30,000 nucleotides of DNA from Chromera velia (taxonomy: Eukaryota; Sar; Chromeraceae), in the NCBI GenBank assembly GCA_018398765.1, contig JAHBMJ010004866.1, positions 7,501 to 37,500 on the forward strand, read 5' to 3'. Shown in pieces: positions 9,181 to 20,003 of this stretch; the first letter of the stretch is position 1, and each line of letters starts with the position of its first letter. The notes under the pieces are model-generated. The model did not search any database. It was not told the origin of the DNA and saw only the letters and a program-made list of their open reading frames with translations. The position numbers were made by a program, and so were the translations under genes.

Positions 9181-9635
9181 AGGAATATATTATTATTAAA
9201 AGGAATTTGAGGTAGAAATATGAAGGAATATGTAGGAATATGAGGTAGGAATATGAAGGAATATCATCCGAACGTAGGATTATGCAGGAATATGAGGTAG
9301 GAATCTATAGGTCAAGATTGATAGGAATTCAAAAATAAAATTCCTCTGAAGTAGGAAACTAAGACAAAATTTCCTAATAGCATAAATTTGATAAAAAACA
9401 TAAGTAGGAATATGAAGGAATATACAGGAATATGAAGGAATTTAGGGTAGGAATATGAAGGAATATGCAGGAATCTGGGCAGGAATATGGGGTAAAAATA
9501 TGAAAAAAAAATATTAATTTCCTGGTACCAGGAATTTTGATTCAAATTCCTACCGATTTTCATCTCTAGATTACTACCCCATATTCCTGCATAATCCTAC
9601 ATCTAGTCCTACATATTCTTACTTCATATTCCTAG
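9181..9635. repeat. AT-rich hairpin array of AGGAATATGA-type repeats
   Basis: From about 9200 to 9500 the plus strand carries many copies of AGGAATATGA, GGTAGGAATATG and close variants, often spaced by 10 bp. From about 9530 to 9635 the complementary orientation appears (CATATTCCTGCATAATCCTAC). The whole therefore resembles an asymmetric foldback element. A short inverse piece, CTTCATATTCCTGG, also lies at 11811-11824, just beyond hAT element B. I could not fix termini or a target duplication. Confidence 0.6.
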
Positions 9636-9942
9636 GCATATCTACAAGACAAAACGGCGACAGTGCTTAAGTGTACCACTAAATCACTTATCACTTATCA
9701 CATTTAGTGACCATGTTTGATTTGATTATATTTGATTTGATTTGATTTGATTTGATTTGAGCTTCAACCTTAAATATTTGATATTTGAGGTAAGATTTGA
9801 GGTAAACCTCTTAAGGTTCCTCACTGAGTCACTGACTTACTCTCACTCTGATCATTTTTCTCATGACAATAGTTATCAGAACATTTCTGATGTATGTTTC
9901 AAAAATTTAAAAAAATATATATATATTATAACTTATCAGTTC

Positions 9943-10103
9943 CGTAAAAAAAATATGCCTGTGTGGCAGTGTATATACACTAGTCACTGAGACACACTCT
10001 AGTACTAATAGAGATTAAGAACCCGTAAAAAAAATATGCCTGTGTGGCAGTGTATATACACTAGTCATTGAGACTCACTCTAGTACTAATAGAGATTAAG
10101 AAC
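9943..10103 (+). repeat. 81-bp tandem duplication inside hAT element B
   Basis: Two adjacent copies start at 9943 and 10024 and are nearly identical. Each contains the 14-bp perfect palindrome AGTGTATATACACT. Element A lacks the whole block. Confidence 0.8.
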
Positions 10104-10414
10104 GTAAAATTGATAGATTTAAAATTGCATATGACTTTTTGTTGATACGATAAAGTTAGAGCACGTACCAAAATTGAGGTGACAATCACTCAGCTTTATG
10201 GCACTTCCTTTTCCTCTTCTTCATGATCACTTTCTTCAAGATGAATCGAATTGATCGGTGGTGGGAGCTGCTGAGAGCTTTTTCTCTGGCTTTTCGGCTT
10301 TCCAGGAGTGGGTGCTCCTGGGCTTCTATTCGGTTGCGGAGAGATGACAACGGGGTAAGACGGAGAACCGCGCATACGTTTGCTATTGCTGTTGGTGTTG
10401 GAACCGTCCTATTT

Positions 10415-10771
10415 CTAGGCAGCTAAGCATCCAGAGTTGGTAAGTTCGGCTACCCTCTGTGCCGTGCCAGGGCTGACAACAAGCCCCTTGTATTGGAGGT
10501 GAATATAGAGAGGTCGGTAGCCTTCTTCACCCGGAGTGATGACTTTCTCAGGAGGGGGAAGTTTCTCCCTAGCCTTCTCAGCATTTGCGTCTGCGGCCGC
10601 CTCCTTTGGTTTCAAATTAGTCCTCCCGCTGGGCCCTGTAGGAGCGGCCCCCCCTCCAGCACTGTCAGCAGCCCCCCCATTGCCTTTTCCCTTGCCTTTC
10701 TGGAACTGCTCCACACTGACAGGGAATGTGGTCGCAGTCTTTCGACACTTGGGGTCAGGGGCATGCTGCAA
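10415..10771 (-). pseudogene. Open segment of the transposon B gene remnant
   Basis: A 118-residue frame on the minus strand. It begins with a basic K-G-K-G-K-G-N-G-G stretch, has an Ala/Gly/Pro-rich middle, and ends with a more ordered stretch containing Y-R-P-L-Y-I-H-L-Q. Its downstream half is conserved in element A with point differences, suggesting it was once coding. The next minus-strand segment toward 10200 ends in a Lys/Arg-rich tail. I do not recognise a domain. It may be an exon of the same gene as the BED-like segment upstream. Confidence 0.35.
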
Positions 10772-11057
10772 TCAGGGACCACATGTCGAGGGTGATCGAC
10801 ACTCGTCGGGTCCGACTCGCTGCTTTTCTCAACCTGTCTTTGATTGATAGAATAATCTCGTTCTTTAGTGTTGGAAGCAGAAGTCTCTGCACCTTCCCCA
10901 CAGACGGGAGATCGTAGCGGGGGTCCAGTGCCTTGATCAGCTTTCACAATGCCTCGTTTTCTGTGAGATGAGGCTAGCCAGCACTAGCCAGAAAGTCAGT
11001 GGTCTCTGCATATGGTGCGACCACGGCTTCTGCTTCATCTTTGATGGGGAAAAACGT

Positions 11058-11372
11058 TCACACGTCAGGTTGCTTCATCCCCCCCGCCCCCTCCGACCGC
11101 TTCTTCTGTCTTTCTTGGAGCAGCTGCACATGTTTGTCAGACGTGATCATCAAGCCATACTGATTAATGAGGTGGGTTTGAAAAGAACTGGTTGCCGCTG
11201 CTGCATACTCACAGCCACAAATAGTTTCTCCTTCCCTCTCGGCTCCTTGTATTTTCACCTGATACTGAATCACATTTGCCCCCTTTTGCACGGACCATAT
11301 TTTTTTTGCGTACCCGGCTCTAAAAACAAATGCCTCCTTCTTCCCGTTCGACCTTGTCAGATTGTATGACAT
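11058..11372 (-). pseudogene. BED-type zinc-finger-like fragment of a hAT transposase
   Basis: This 104-residue minus-strand frame contains K-K-I-W-S-V-Q, then C-G-C about 30 residues on, then S-S-F-Q-T-H-L-I-N-Q-Y. This is the order of a BED finger, with its aromatic start, Cys pair and H-L-x(3-5)-H. BED fingers form the DNA-binding N-terminus of many hAT transposases, which agrees with the 8-bp target duplications. The Cys pair is one residue too close and the last His appears as Tyr, so the finger is probably dead. It could also be a chance match. Confidence 0.45.
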
Positions 11373-11788
11373 GTCTTACAGGGTGTAAAATGTTTGCAGA
11401 CGCTTAAAAAGGGGGCCGTAAAAGATGTTCCAGCACCAGAAAAGTTAACACAGCTGTTCGGGAAAACGTTCAGCTGATCGGTTTACCTCTGCATGAAGTA
11501 AAAGGAGGTGAAACGTCAATTTCAGTGCAGCTCAAAACGTTTTTTTTTTGAGAGCAAACCATCAAGATTTAGGTTTTTTCATTTGAATCAGCATGCATGA
11601 CGGATCGGTACTTGTAAAAAGTTTTTCAGGACCTTCATATTTGAGGTTGAAAGTCATATTGATCAAATATTTGATCGTATTTGATAGGTCTTTAAACACT
11701 AGGTCCTCCCTGACTAGATATTTGATTTGAGCTTAAGCCCTACCTCAAATCAAATCAAATCAAATCAAACATGGTCACTAATCACATT

Positions 11789-12340
11789 CCTACAGTAACT
11801 AGTACTTCAAATTCCTTCATATTCCTGGCAACTTGCAGGGACTGGCAATTGACAATTTCAGTTCGGGATGCTATAGGGAATTAACGTGAGTAAATCGTAG
11901 CTTTTTGTTTGCTTGAGCTTCAACAAGTATATGATTCATAAAAAAAAATCTTATAATAAAAAAAAAAGAATAGACTTTAAATTTCTATAATTTTTTTTTT
12001 ACGGCTGCATGTCTATCACTGTGCGACGCGCCTAGTGCCGGCCGTACCAGGTTCACTCTGAGTCATCTTAATCACTGATTATAATCAGATTATTGGAAAA
12101 AAAAGAAACAATGTATCTATCAATCATAATAAAAAACATGACATTAATTTTTGTGAAACCGCGTACGGAGCGCAAAGAATGAAAATTCAAATGAATCAGC
12201 TCATAGAGACGGACAGCGGCGATAACATAGCCATAGTTATAGTTATAGTTATTCAAAGACACCCTTTCAAAGACTCCAGACCAACTGGGCGCATCATTTG
12301 CACAATACCGTGTTCAAACAGAGCCTCAAACACCTGCGCA
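11789..12340. other. AT-rich intergenic DNA
   Basis: No gene is supported. Homopolymer A and T runs lie at 11940-12000 and a short TATAGT repeat near 12230-12250. Confidence 0.5.
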
Positions 12341-12347
12341 CACGCGG

Positions 12348-12348
<1 letters not shown>

Positions 12349-12428
<80 letters not shown>

Positions 12429-12432
12429 AAAA
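12349..12432 (+). repeat. (GA)n then (GAAA)n microsatellite
   Basis: An uninterrupted GA run of about 43 bp is followed directly by a GAAA run of about 40 bp. It lies downstream of the NAXD stop codon. Confidence 0.9.
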
Positions 12433-12602
12433 ATGACCGATGGACAGAAAAAACTACGCTCATCGCAGAAGCAGTCTGAGCGAGGAATTTTGAACCGCTG
12501 TCGTATGTGTGGAAAAGGCGAAAGGTCGGATTTTGATCCAGAAACAACCGAATTAGTAAGATAGAGTCCATCAGATGGAAGTGGTTGCCACACCATAAGT
12601 GT

Positions 12603-13086
12603 TCAATGCGACATCAAGACAGTGGAGGGACTTACTGTTCTCCCACAAAAGTTGGGAAAAATCTCAAAGAAAGATCGGAAGACAGAGGAGAGAGGGGAGG
12701 GGCGATCGAAGGAAACGAAATGCAGGAAGAAGGGGGATGGATGGTGCACCATGAAGTACGGGAAAGCGGAGGTTTGCAGGACTCCATCCCTCCATCTGAC
12801 CTCTCCAATGTGCTCAATCAGATCAGGTGCAACCATGCCTGCAGACAACACACAGAGACGGGACAAGGACAAAAGGGGGAAAGAAGAAAACACGCTGAAC
12901 ATGAGCGGAAACGCGTGAATGAATGGCTTTCTGATCCGGCCCTTTTCTCAGTGCACGGTCCGAGAGCGTCCCGCCACTATCCTCTGACCGTTTGATCACC
13001 CTTTTCTGTCTTGTCGAGAAGACAGAGCCAGAACGAGGCAAACAGAAAGAGAGATCTAGTCGGTCTGTGCCTGCGTGCGTGCGTGC

Positions 13087-13122
<36 letters not shown>

Positions 13123-13133
13123 GTGCGTGTGTA

Positions 13134-13198
<65 letters not shown>

Positions 13199-16100
13199 GC
13201 GTGCGCGCGTGTGCGTGTATTTGTGTGTGTGAGAGAGAGAAAGGGGGGGTTGGGGGGTTGGGGGGGGGGAGACGCATCAAATGACAGCCAGATTTGATGG
13301 CTGGAGGGCAACTGAGACTGACTCCTTTTTCGAAAACCAAAGGCTCTGTTTGCACACGCTCTTGTCATCGTGCATCCGCTGCAGAGACAATCAACTCCTT
13401 GAGGCTGCTCAGTGACAGGTAGAAGCATTAGAGAATGCCCAAATGAACACAGAGAGCGACAAACAGAGAGGATCCGGGACACCAAAACAGATTGTTTGAA
13501 CAGTGTAGAACACAGAACGGCTTTTGTGTATCCCCCCGGAGGCTAAATACAGACACAAAGAGAGAAATGAAGTCACTACATAGATTGAACGAAAAAAGGA
13601 GCGACACTAGAGAAGGCTTACCCCCAGGCAGCAAGCATGAGGGGAGGAACATGGGAGACTTCCCCCCCCTCCCCCGATTCTGTGGGGGGAGTCTTTTCAC
13701 TTTGTTTTTTCTTTGCATGGACCCAGGCGGCAAACGCCAGAGTGCATCCAGACAGCACGTCCCCCTGTCCTCCTGCAAAGTCGCATTGCATTAACAAGCA
13801 CAACAGTCTTCCGAAAATTCTCTGTACGTCTCAAACAGACGGAGTCTCGTGCAGAGGAATGGGCATGCGGAGAAGGAAGAATGAGAAGTGGTGGGAAAGA
13901 AATCCGGAACTAGAAACACAAAGAGAACGATTACTGCCTGTCGATCGCCCGTCCTTCGCTTTTCTCTTGTTTTCTTGTCTCGTCTCGTCTCGCAGAGGGG
14001 ACACTGACTGTCAATGTGAAACAGCCAGCGTGGGTGTGTGTTTTTTCTCCAAGCTCTCCACTAAGCCGCTTTTCCTCCGCGAAGCTCACCGACAAGAAGT
14101 CTATGTACAAGGAAGAAATTTCTTTCGAGGATCATTCCTTTGCCTACCGGATCTCTTCAGCGCTCCTGGAAAGCAGCATGTCAAAACGATTTTCCCGTTT
14201 GTGATGAGGTCTATGCGGCCCTTTCTCACAATCGTTGGACCGTCCAGTGCCCGGGCAATCTGCACGACGAGGAGCTCCTCTTCCGTGAGGGGATCGGAAC
14301 CTGCAGACATGAAGAAGGAAGGAAGGAAGGAAGGGCACGGGGGGGTCTCGTTTGACATTTCATTTCAACAGGAGGAAAGAACATCAGAATCGAAGAAAAA
14401 AGAAGACTCAAGAGCCGAAGCCAGAGGCAACAGGAGGAAGGTGAAGGAAGAAACATGGAGAGACAGCATGAAAAGAAGGGAAGCAAGAAGGCTCTGAAGG
14501 ATGAAAAATCCAAAGTTGAACAGATGTCGATGTTCTATCTGCATGAATGGAAAGAGCCCCGCAGTAAAATCCGGCAGACCACCCGACTAAGAGTCCTTCA
14601 CTTACCAACTGACGTCTCTTGAAAGGGCAGAGATGAAAAGAAGGCAGCAGATAGCGCAGAAAAAAGTAAAATGAAAAAGAAGCTCCAACGCGACGGCTGA
14701 TTTGCGGGGAAAAGAGAGGTCTGGAGGCAAAGGAGCGCAAATGAAGAATTGCCTGCATCCATCGTTCGATCGCATTTCGTGCTCCGGTCTGGTGCCTGCG
14801 GGACCCAACGATGAAAAATAAAAACAATGCAGGTGCAATCAGAAAATCGACTCCCACGACAAGAATCTACGATGACTGAGACTGACTCTCGGTTAGAGTT
14901 TCATTTTCCAAGTACAAAGGACCACTCGTGTCGTCCATCTCTTCTTCATTTCCCTTCAACATTCCCAGGTTGGCCAAAGAAGCCTGGAGCCTCTTCAGTT
15001 CCACGACATTGGGAGTCAACACACAATTGCTCCATCCTGCTACGATCTTAGGATTGGAGTTCACCAGCTGAAGCCCGTCTGCATCGATGATCTGCATCGA
15101 CGAGAGGGAAGGACCGTGGACGCACTCACCGTACATAAGCTCATCCATCGCGTCACATGCTTGTGCTTTTCCGTCTGGCGATTTTGCTTCTTCGATTCTC
15201 TTGCAAGGGCTCATGTCTGTATCTCTGTCTGCCTGCCGGGCTGGTTCTGCGAGCATAACACCGCAACTCTAATTAGACAGATAGACCGACAGATATGTTT
15301 CTTCTTCTCCCTTCTTTTCTTCCGACAGAGAGACATACCATATGGTTTCTTTCCCTCCTTTTCTTCATGAACACAACAGACAGACAAACAGACAGACAAA
15401 CTCTATGACGTCTTTTTTTCTCAACAGACAATCAACAAAAAGAACACAAACTTCCAGCGACAGACGAAAAGACAGACATATAGACAGACGAAGAGGGTAC
15501 GGACGAAGGGTGGACTCTTGTCAGCAAGATGCTTTGAGCACAGAAAGGAGAGCAAAACAAATCTCTATTCATAACTGCGCGTTCCTTCCAACTTTCTCGC
15601 TCGAATCGACAACCTTTGGTAAGAACATGAATCGTGTGCGTGTGGCAAGTTATTTTTTCTGTCTGCATCCCTTCATTTCGAAGGATCGCTCTCTTTCTCC
15701 TTTGCAAATGTCGTCACCATACATCAGAGAAAGAGAGAAAGCTCACTCACAGTTGGCACACCGAGGCTTCTGGCCCTTTCGAGAAGCGTCCCGACTGCAG
15801 ATTGAGTCGCGGGGTCCCGGCCCAAGCCTGGACCCACGCAGATCGCATCAAACCGAGAGAGCCATGCCAGCATCGGCTCTGCGCCTTGATCGTCTCCCTC
15901 GGCGGCACATGGCAGTAGCTGGATGGATAGAGGGTGGTGGGGCAAATTGGGAGGAGGAAACGTGGATGAGCAAAGGAAACGAATACGAGCAGAAGGGATG
16001 AGGAAGGACGACGAATTCAGACGCGAGGAAAGCAAGCTTGGCTTTTCGTCTTTCTCTCTATCTCCCCTGCCTCTTTCCCCCCGCTCGCCCTCCCCCCTGA

Positions 16101-17593
16101 GAAGCCTCCATCATGCATTCATTCCTGGTTGGATAACCTGTTGACGACTCGCAGATGGACTGTACTGCCTCACTAATCAACCAAGACAAGACACTGTCTG
16201 ACAAAATTCATAGGATATGTGTTGACTGATAGGTGCTTCTACTGCCTGACTGTCTGCTTGATTTACCCGCAAAGTGGCAGCATGAGCAACAGACAGCAGA
16301 TAGATAGACGGATGTTCCGACTGACTGGGTGCACGATGAGCTCGGGACTGTAGCCCTTGATGGCCATTGCCGCGTTCTTCGTGCAGAACACGTGCGAGAG
16401 GTCAACACCCTGAGAGAAAATGTGCATAAACAAACGATGGCGGGGGGCTCAAAGACGCGCTGAGTGTCATTCATTCGATTCAGCGCAGCAGGAAGGTGGA
16501 CGACTCTTATCGGTGCCACAGTTTATGCTTCTTATACTCTTTCTTCTTTGCGGGAAGACCAGATTAAGACGCATGTCCACAGATGAATACATTTCTGCGC
16601 ACACCCACATGCACCCAAAGCGAAAGATGGAGACCAAAAGAGGACCATGGAGAAATCGCGGGAGATAAAAAGGTACAGAGGTTAACGCGGGTCAGGCGGT
16701 AAAGTGGGTTGTTGGCTCCGTAAGCATATGGACGGACCATGCGTATGGCGCTCTCAGCAGCATAGTAGGGAGCTCCTGTGTACTCTAGGGAACCGCCTAC
16801 AGTGACCACCTTCCCTGCATCAAACAAGTCGTCAGGACACATTTCTTCGGGGCGATCGGGCGTCAATGATCAGGTTCCAGGGTTTTTCTCTGTCTTCTGT
16901 TGCCTTGTTCCCGTCTCTTTGTCAGTTCTTCATCCATCTTGAAAGCTTCCAAACTACTCATTCATCGGCCTGTCCGCCTGCCCGTCATAAATTCTCTTTC
17001 GCCAGTTCCCCTCTCCCGCTCTCTGACTCCCTTACACGAATGCCTGCCTTTCCGTTGGTTTGCGCCCTCAGCACCGCTCTTCTTTCCTGCTGTCTTTGTT
17101 CGGCTCATAATCCGCTTGTCTCCTGATTGCATTTCTGATTATCGCTGCCCAGCTTCCTTCAACATGCTGTTTTCTGCCTCTGACTCATTCCATGTGTTCG
17201 TATGGGGAGCAGCGAACATAGAAACAAGTACAGTATACGTGGAGAAGAGAGGAGGGCCAACCTGCCTGTCCCTTGTACGCGTCGGGGCGGAAACCTGGGA
17301 CCAACTGCCGGACAGCTGCAAGAAATGTACGGGTGGGGGAAGGGAGACAGGAAAGACAGATATCTGAATTCTTCTCAGACAAACACTTGCTTCTAAAAAG
17401 GAGACGGGACAGACTCCAACCGACCTCTCGCCAGAGCGGGTTCCTTCGCCATAGTGAGACAGGATAGACGGGGTGAAGCTGTAACACTTTGTGTATGCAA
17501 AGGTCCCCGCAGGCAAGTACTTAGAAAGGCGTTTGCAGCGCCAAGGACTGTGAAAACTTGCCAACAGGAGCGGAGACGGATCCAACCACGCAT
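12603..17593 (-). CDS. NAXD: ATP-dependent (S)-NAD(P)H-hydrate dehydratase, 10 exons
   Basis: The enzyme reconverts hydrated NADH/NADPH, a damage product, to the normal cofactor using ATP. It pairs with the epimerase NAXE (not in this window). Exons on the minus strand: 17593-17425, 17315-17262, 16814-16738, 16409-16326, 15918-15751, 15091-14887, 14300-14148, 13772-13622, 13378-13323 and 12838-12603. All have GT donors and AG acceptors. All phases match and the joined frame gives 450 residues. Family motifs appear in order: K-G-Q-A-G, G-G-S-x-E-Y-T-G-A-P (about 81-90), [13 protein letters not shown] (about 186-190), L-T-P-N, and the G-G-Q-G-D active-site loop (about 304-308, catalytic Asp). 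The leader M-R-G-W...G-A-A-N-A then F-L-S looks like a secretory signal with Phe after the cleavage site, as in secondary-plastid targeting. A start at 17452 would omit it. The C-terminal end past about residue 390 is the least certain part. Confidence 0.92.
13077..13235 (+). repeat. (GT)n microsatellite in the last NAXD intron
   Basis: About 155 bp of GTGTGT with GCGT interruptions, inside the intron 13322-12839. It produces the Cys/Val and His/Thr low-complexity frames seen here, which are not genes. Confidence 0.9.
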
Positions 17594-17699
17594 GACATTC
17601 CTTCTTCTCGCGTTTGACACGCTGGTACGCTCTTTCACTCCTCACGTCAATGCCGACAAACACGATGCGCTGTCTGGGAAAATTCCACGCGCATAAACC

Positions 17700-18480
17700 A
17701 TCATCTCATTCCAAAGAAAGTGGAAGTGCGAAAGCGCAGTCCTGTGCATGAGCTAGTCTACTGTAAGATTCGAGGAGTCTCGGAGGAGACGGAATGATGC
17801 ATGCAGCGATGATGGTGGCCCGGCGCGGAATTAATTAAAGGAGCCGCGATCTCGAGGCGGGGCGAAGGATGGGGCCCGCGGGTGCACGGGCCTGGATTCG
17901 AGGCCGGCGATTCCAGGCTACTCGAGCTGGTGGCGGAAGATCGACAACTATATGGAAGATCAAGGACTATTTACTGTAGAGGGCATGGTGTTCATGTTCA
18001 TGTAGAGCTGCATACTCTTGCGGCCAGCTTTTTGTTAGCTCTTGCATGCACGGGTCGTCATTTGTTTCCGGTTTCGGAAACTCTATAGGCTAAATCTCAT
18101 TTAAGTAACTAAGTATACTGCTTCATTAACTCGAAAAAATAGTCTCTAAAAATATTTTAATATCAATCCCATCTAATCCCATCATAACATATCATACTTG
18201 AAACCATACGAGTGCATTTGTATAAATCTATGTATATGAGACTAAACATGGAAATATAAGTTGAATCTACAAAAAAAATTAACATTATAAAGCAAAAAAC
18301 GAGTATGCTAGCTAGGTTCTTAGCTGTGTTATCTGCACTGTTCCCTTTAAGAACTATCAAGAACAAAAAGAGGTCTCATGTGTGTGTCATGTATGCAATC
18401 AGCTTTCGATCAGGTAGCGATGTACAGGCATGTATATGGGAATACACACAAACCTAGCTAGATGCAAACACAATGCACAA
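17700..18480. other. Intergenic DNA upstream of NAXD and downstream of the transporter
   Basis: This holds the presumed 5' flank of NAXD and a GC-rich block at 17815-17935, followed by AT-rich DNA to 18400. The GC-rich block contains GGATTCGAGG-like words, but I could not fold a tRNA there. No gene is supported. Confidence 0.5.
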
Positions 18481-18747
18481 AGTAGTCGACTATGATTAAA
18501 TTGGACCGCGTGGGACTACGTTCGGTATTCCAAGAACAGAACGGGATGGAAAAAGATGGAGAAGACACAACCAAAAGACTAGCTCAACGTGGGAATGTTT
18601 TCCCAGCACCAAAAGAACAGGTCAGCATGACCTGCATGAGGCTTCTTTCGTGTCGTTCTTCCAGCACATCGAATTTTTGCTTTGCCAGCGAGGCTCTTAC
18701 ATTGTGTTCCACCGCACTTCGCACACGTACCCACGCCCACGAACGCC

Positions 18748-18751
<4 letters not shown>

Positions 18752-18789
<38 letters not shown>

Positions 18790-18790
18790 A
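18752..18790 (+). repeat. (CA)n(GA)n microsatellite in the transporter 3' flank
   Basis: A CA run of about 24 bp passes directly into a GA run of about 15 bp, starting about 25 bp beyond the transporter stop codon. Confidence 0.85.
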
Positions 18791-18814
18791 AAGGAATCAA
18801 CAGTGACTCCAGAC

Positions 18815-19529
18815 TCATTCCAAACTATTGCTGTCGTCTTCACGCAGGGGTGGCGCTGCGGTCGGATCTCTCCCTTCATGCCTTGACGACACGAGTACTT
18901 CTCTTCCGCTCAGCTTCGTGCCATCCCGCCTTTCTCCTTCTCTTTCTGCCTCCCCCCCTCTGCTCTCCTCGTCCAGAGTAGACGAACCCGGAGCCTCAGA
19001 AGCAGAGCCAGGGGGAGAGGGGGGGGAGCAGTAGAGTTTGACCGCAAAGAGCAGAAGCACCGACACAACAATCAAGCTGCCCCCCACCAGACTACCAGCT
19101 CCCAAACCGGTCGCCATGATTTCCTTCTGCATACGTTCAGAAACAAGACGCCAGGAAGAAAAGTTTTGACATGTTCAGATTCCACAAAGGTGAATAACAA
19201 GCTATCTTGAGCACAAACAGACAGGCAAGTGTGAGGAAATGCAAAGTTGTGCCACCCGACAGCCCAGCTACACACCGTGCAAATGTTCAACAGACAGCGA
19301 TGACCTCAGACCACCGCACACAAACCTTACCACAAACCAGAAGCCAGAGAGAGAGAGAGGGAGAGAGAGAGGGGGCAGGGGGGAAAGCAGAAAGAGAAAG
19401 GAGGAAAGAAAAACACGGAAGGAGGCACAAAAAGATATTAAGACCGGACGCGTAAAAATACACGTACCCCGCCCAACCTTCGCCCCCCATACGCACCCTT
19501 TACACACGGATGCGCTTTATGGAACACAT

Positions 19530-19560
<31 letters not shown>

Positions 19561-19919
19561 CTCTCTCTTTTTCACACACACACACACACACCTTCATACC
19601 GACCTGCCTACCTACCTACCTACGCACGCACGCATGTACCCAAACATCTACACCTACACAAACAGAGACACACACGCGCACTGTTTCCCTCAAAAATACC
19701 TTTAAGCTCACAGTTTCACACACGCACGTACTCACGCGCGCACACACACACAATTACACACAGCACACAGCACACACACACACCTACACGCACACACACA
19801 CCTTCATACCGACCTGCCTACCTACCTACCTACGCACGCACGCATGTACCCAAACATCTACACCTACACAAACAGAGACACACACGCGCACTGTTTCCCT
19901 CAAAAATACCTTTAAGCTC

Positions 19920-20003
<84 letters not shown>

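Larger units (their letters stand above)
9705..11780. mobile_element. hAT-like transposon B (2076 bp) with transposase remnants
   Basis: The termini TAGTGACCATG...CATGGTCACTA and the inner TTTGATTTGA arrays match element A. The 8-bp duplication ATCACATT at 9697-9704 and 11781-11788 is perfect. The interior is longer than in A and keeps minus-strand open segments at 11058-11372 (BED-like) and 10415-10771. An 81-bp tandem duplication lies at 9943-10103. It lacks an RNase H-like hAT catalytic domain, so it is non-autonomous; element A looks like a further deletion derivative. Confidence 0.85.
19127..20001 (-). other. Transporter intron built largely of (GT/CA)n and a 133-bp duplication
   Basis: This 875-nt intron starts GTGTGTGTGT directly from the exon end, so the splice donor is the first unit of a microsatellite tract at 19928-20001. 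The acceptor is GTATGCAG at 19127. Inside lie (CT)n at 19530-19567 and two perfect copies of a 133-bp unit. Confidence 0.75.

Noticed and set aside
12992-13485. Cys/Val-rich and His/Thr-rich frames around 13000-13300
   Set aside because: They come from the (GT)n tract inside the last NAXD intron; the real coding part there is only 13378-13323.
17880-17935. Possible tRNA because of a GGATTCGAGG-like T-loop word
   Set aside because: I could not pair an acceptor stem or anticodon arm around it.
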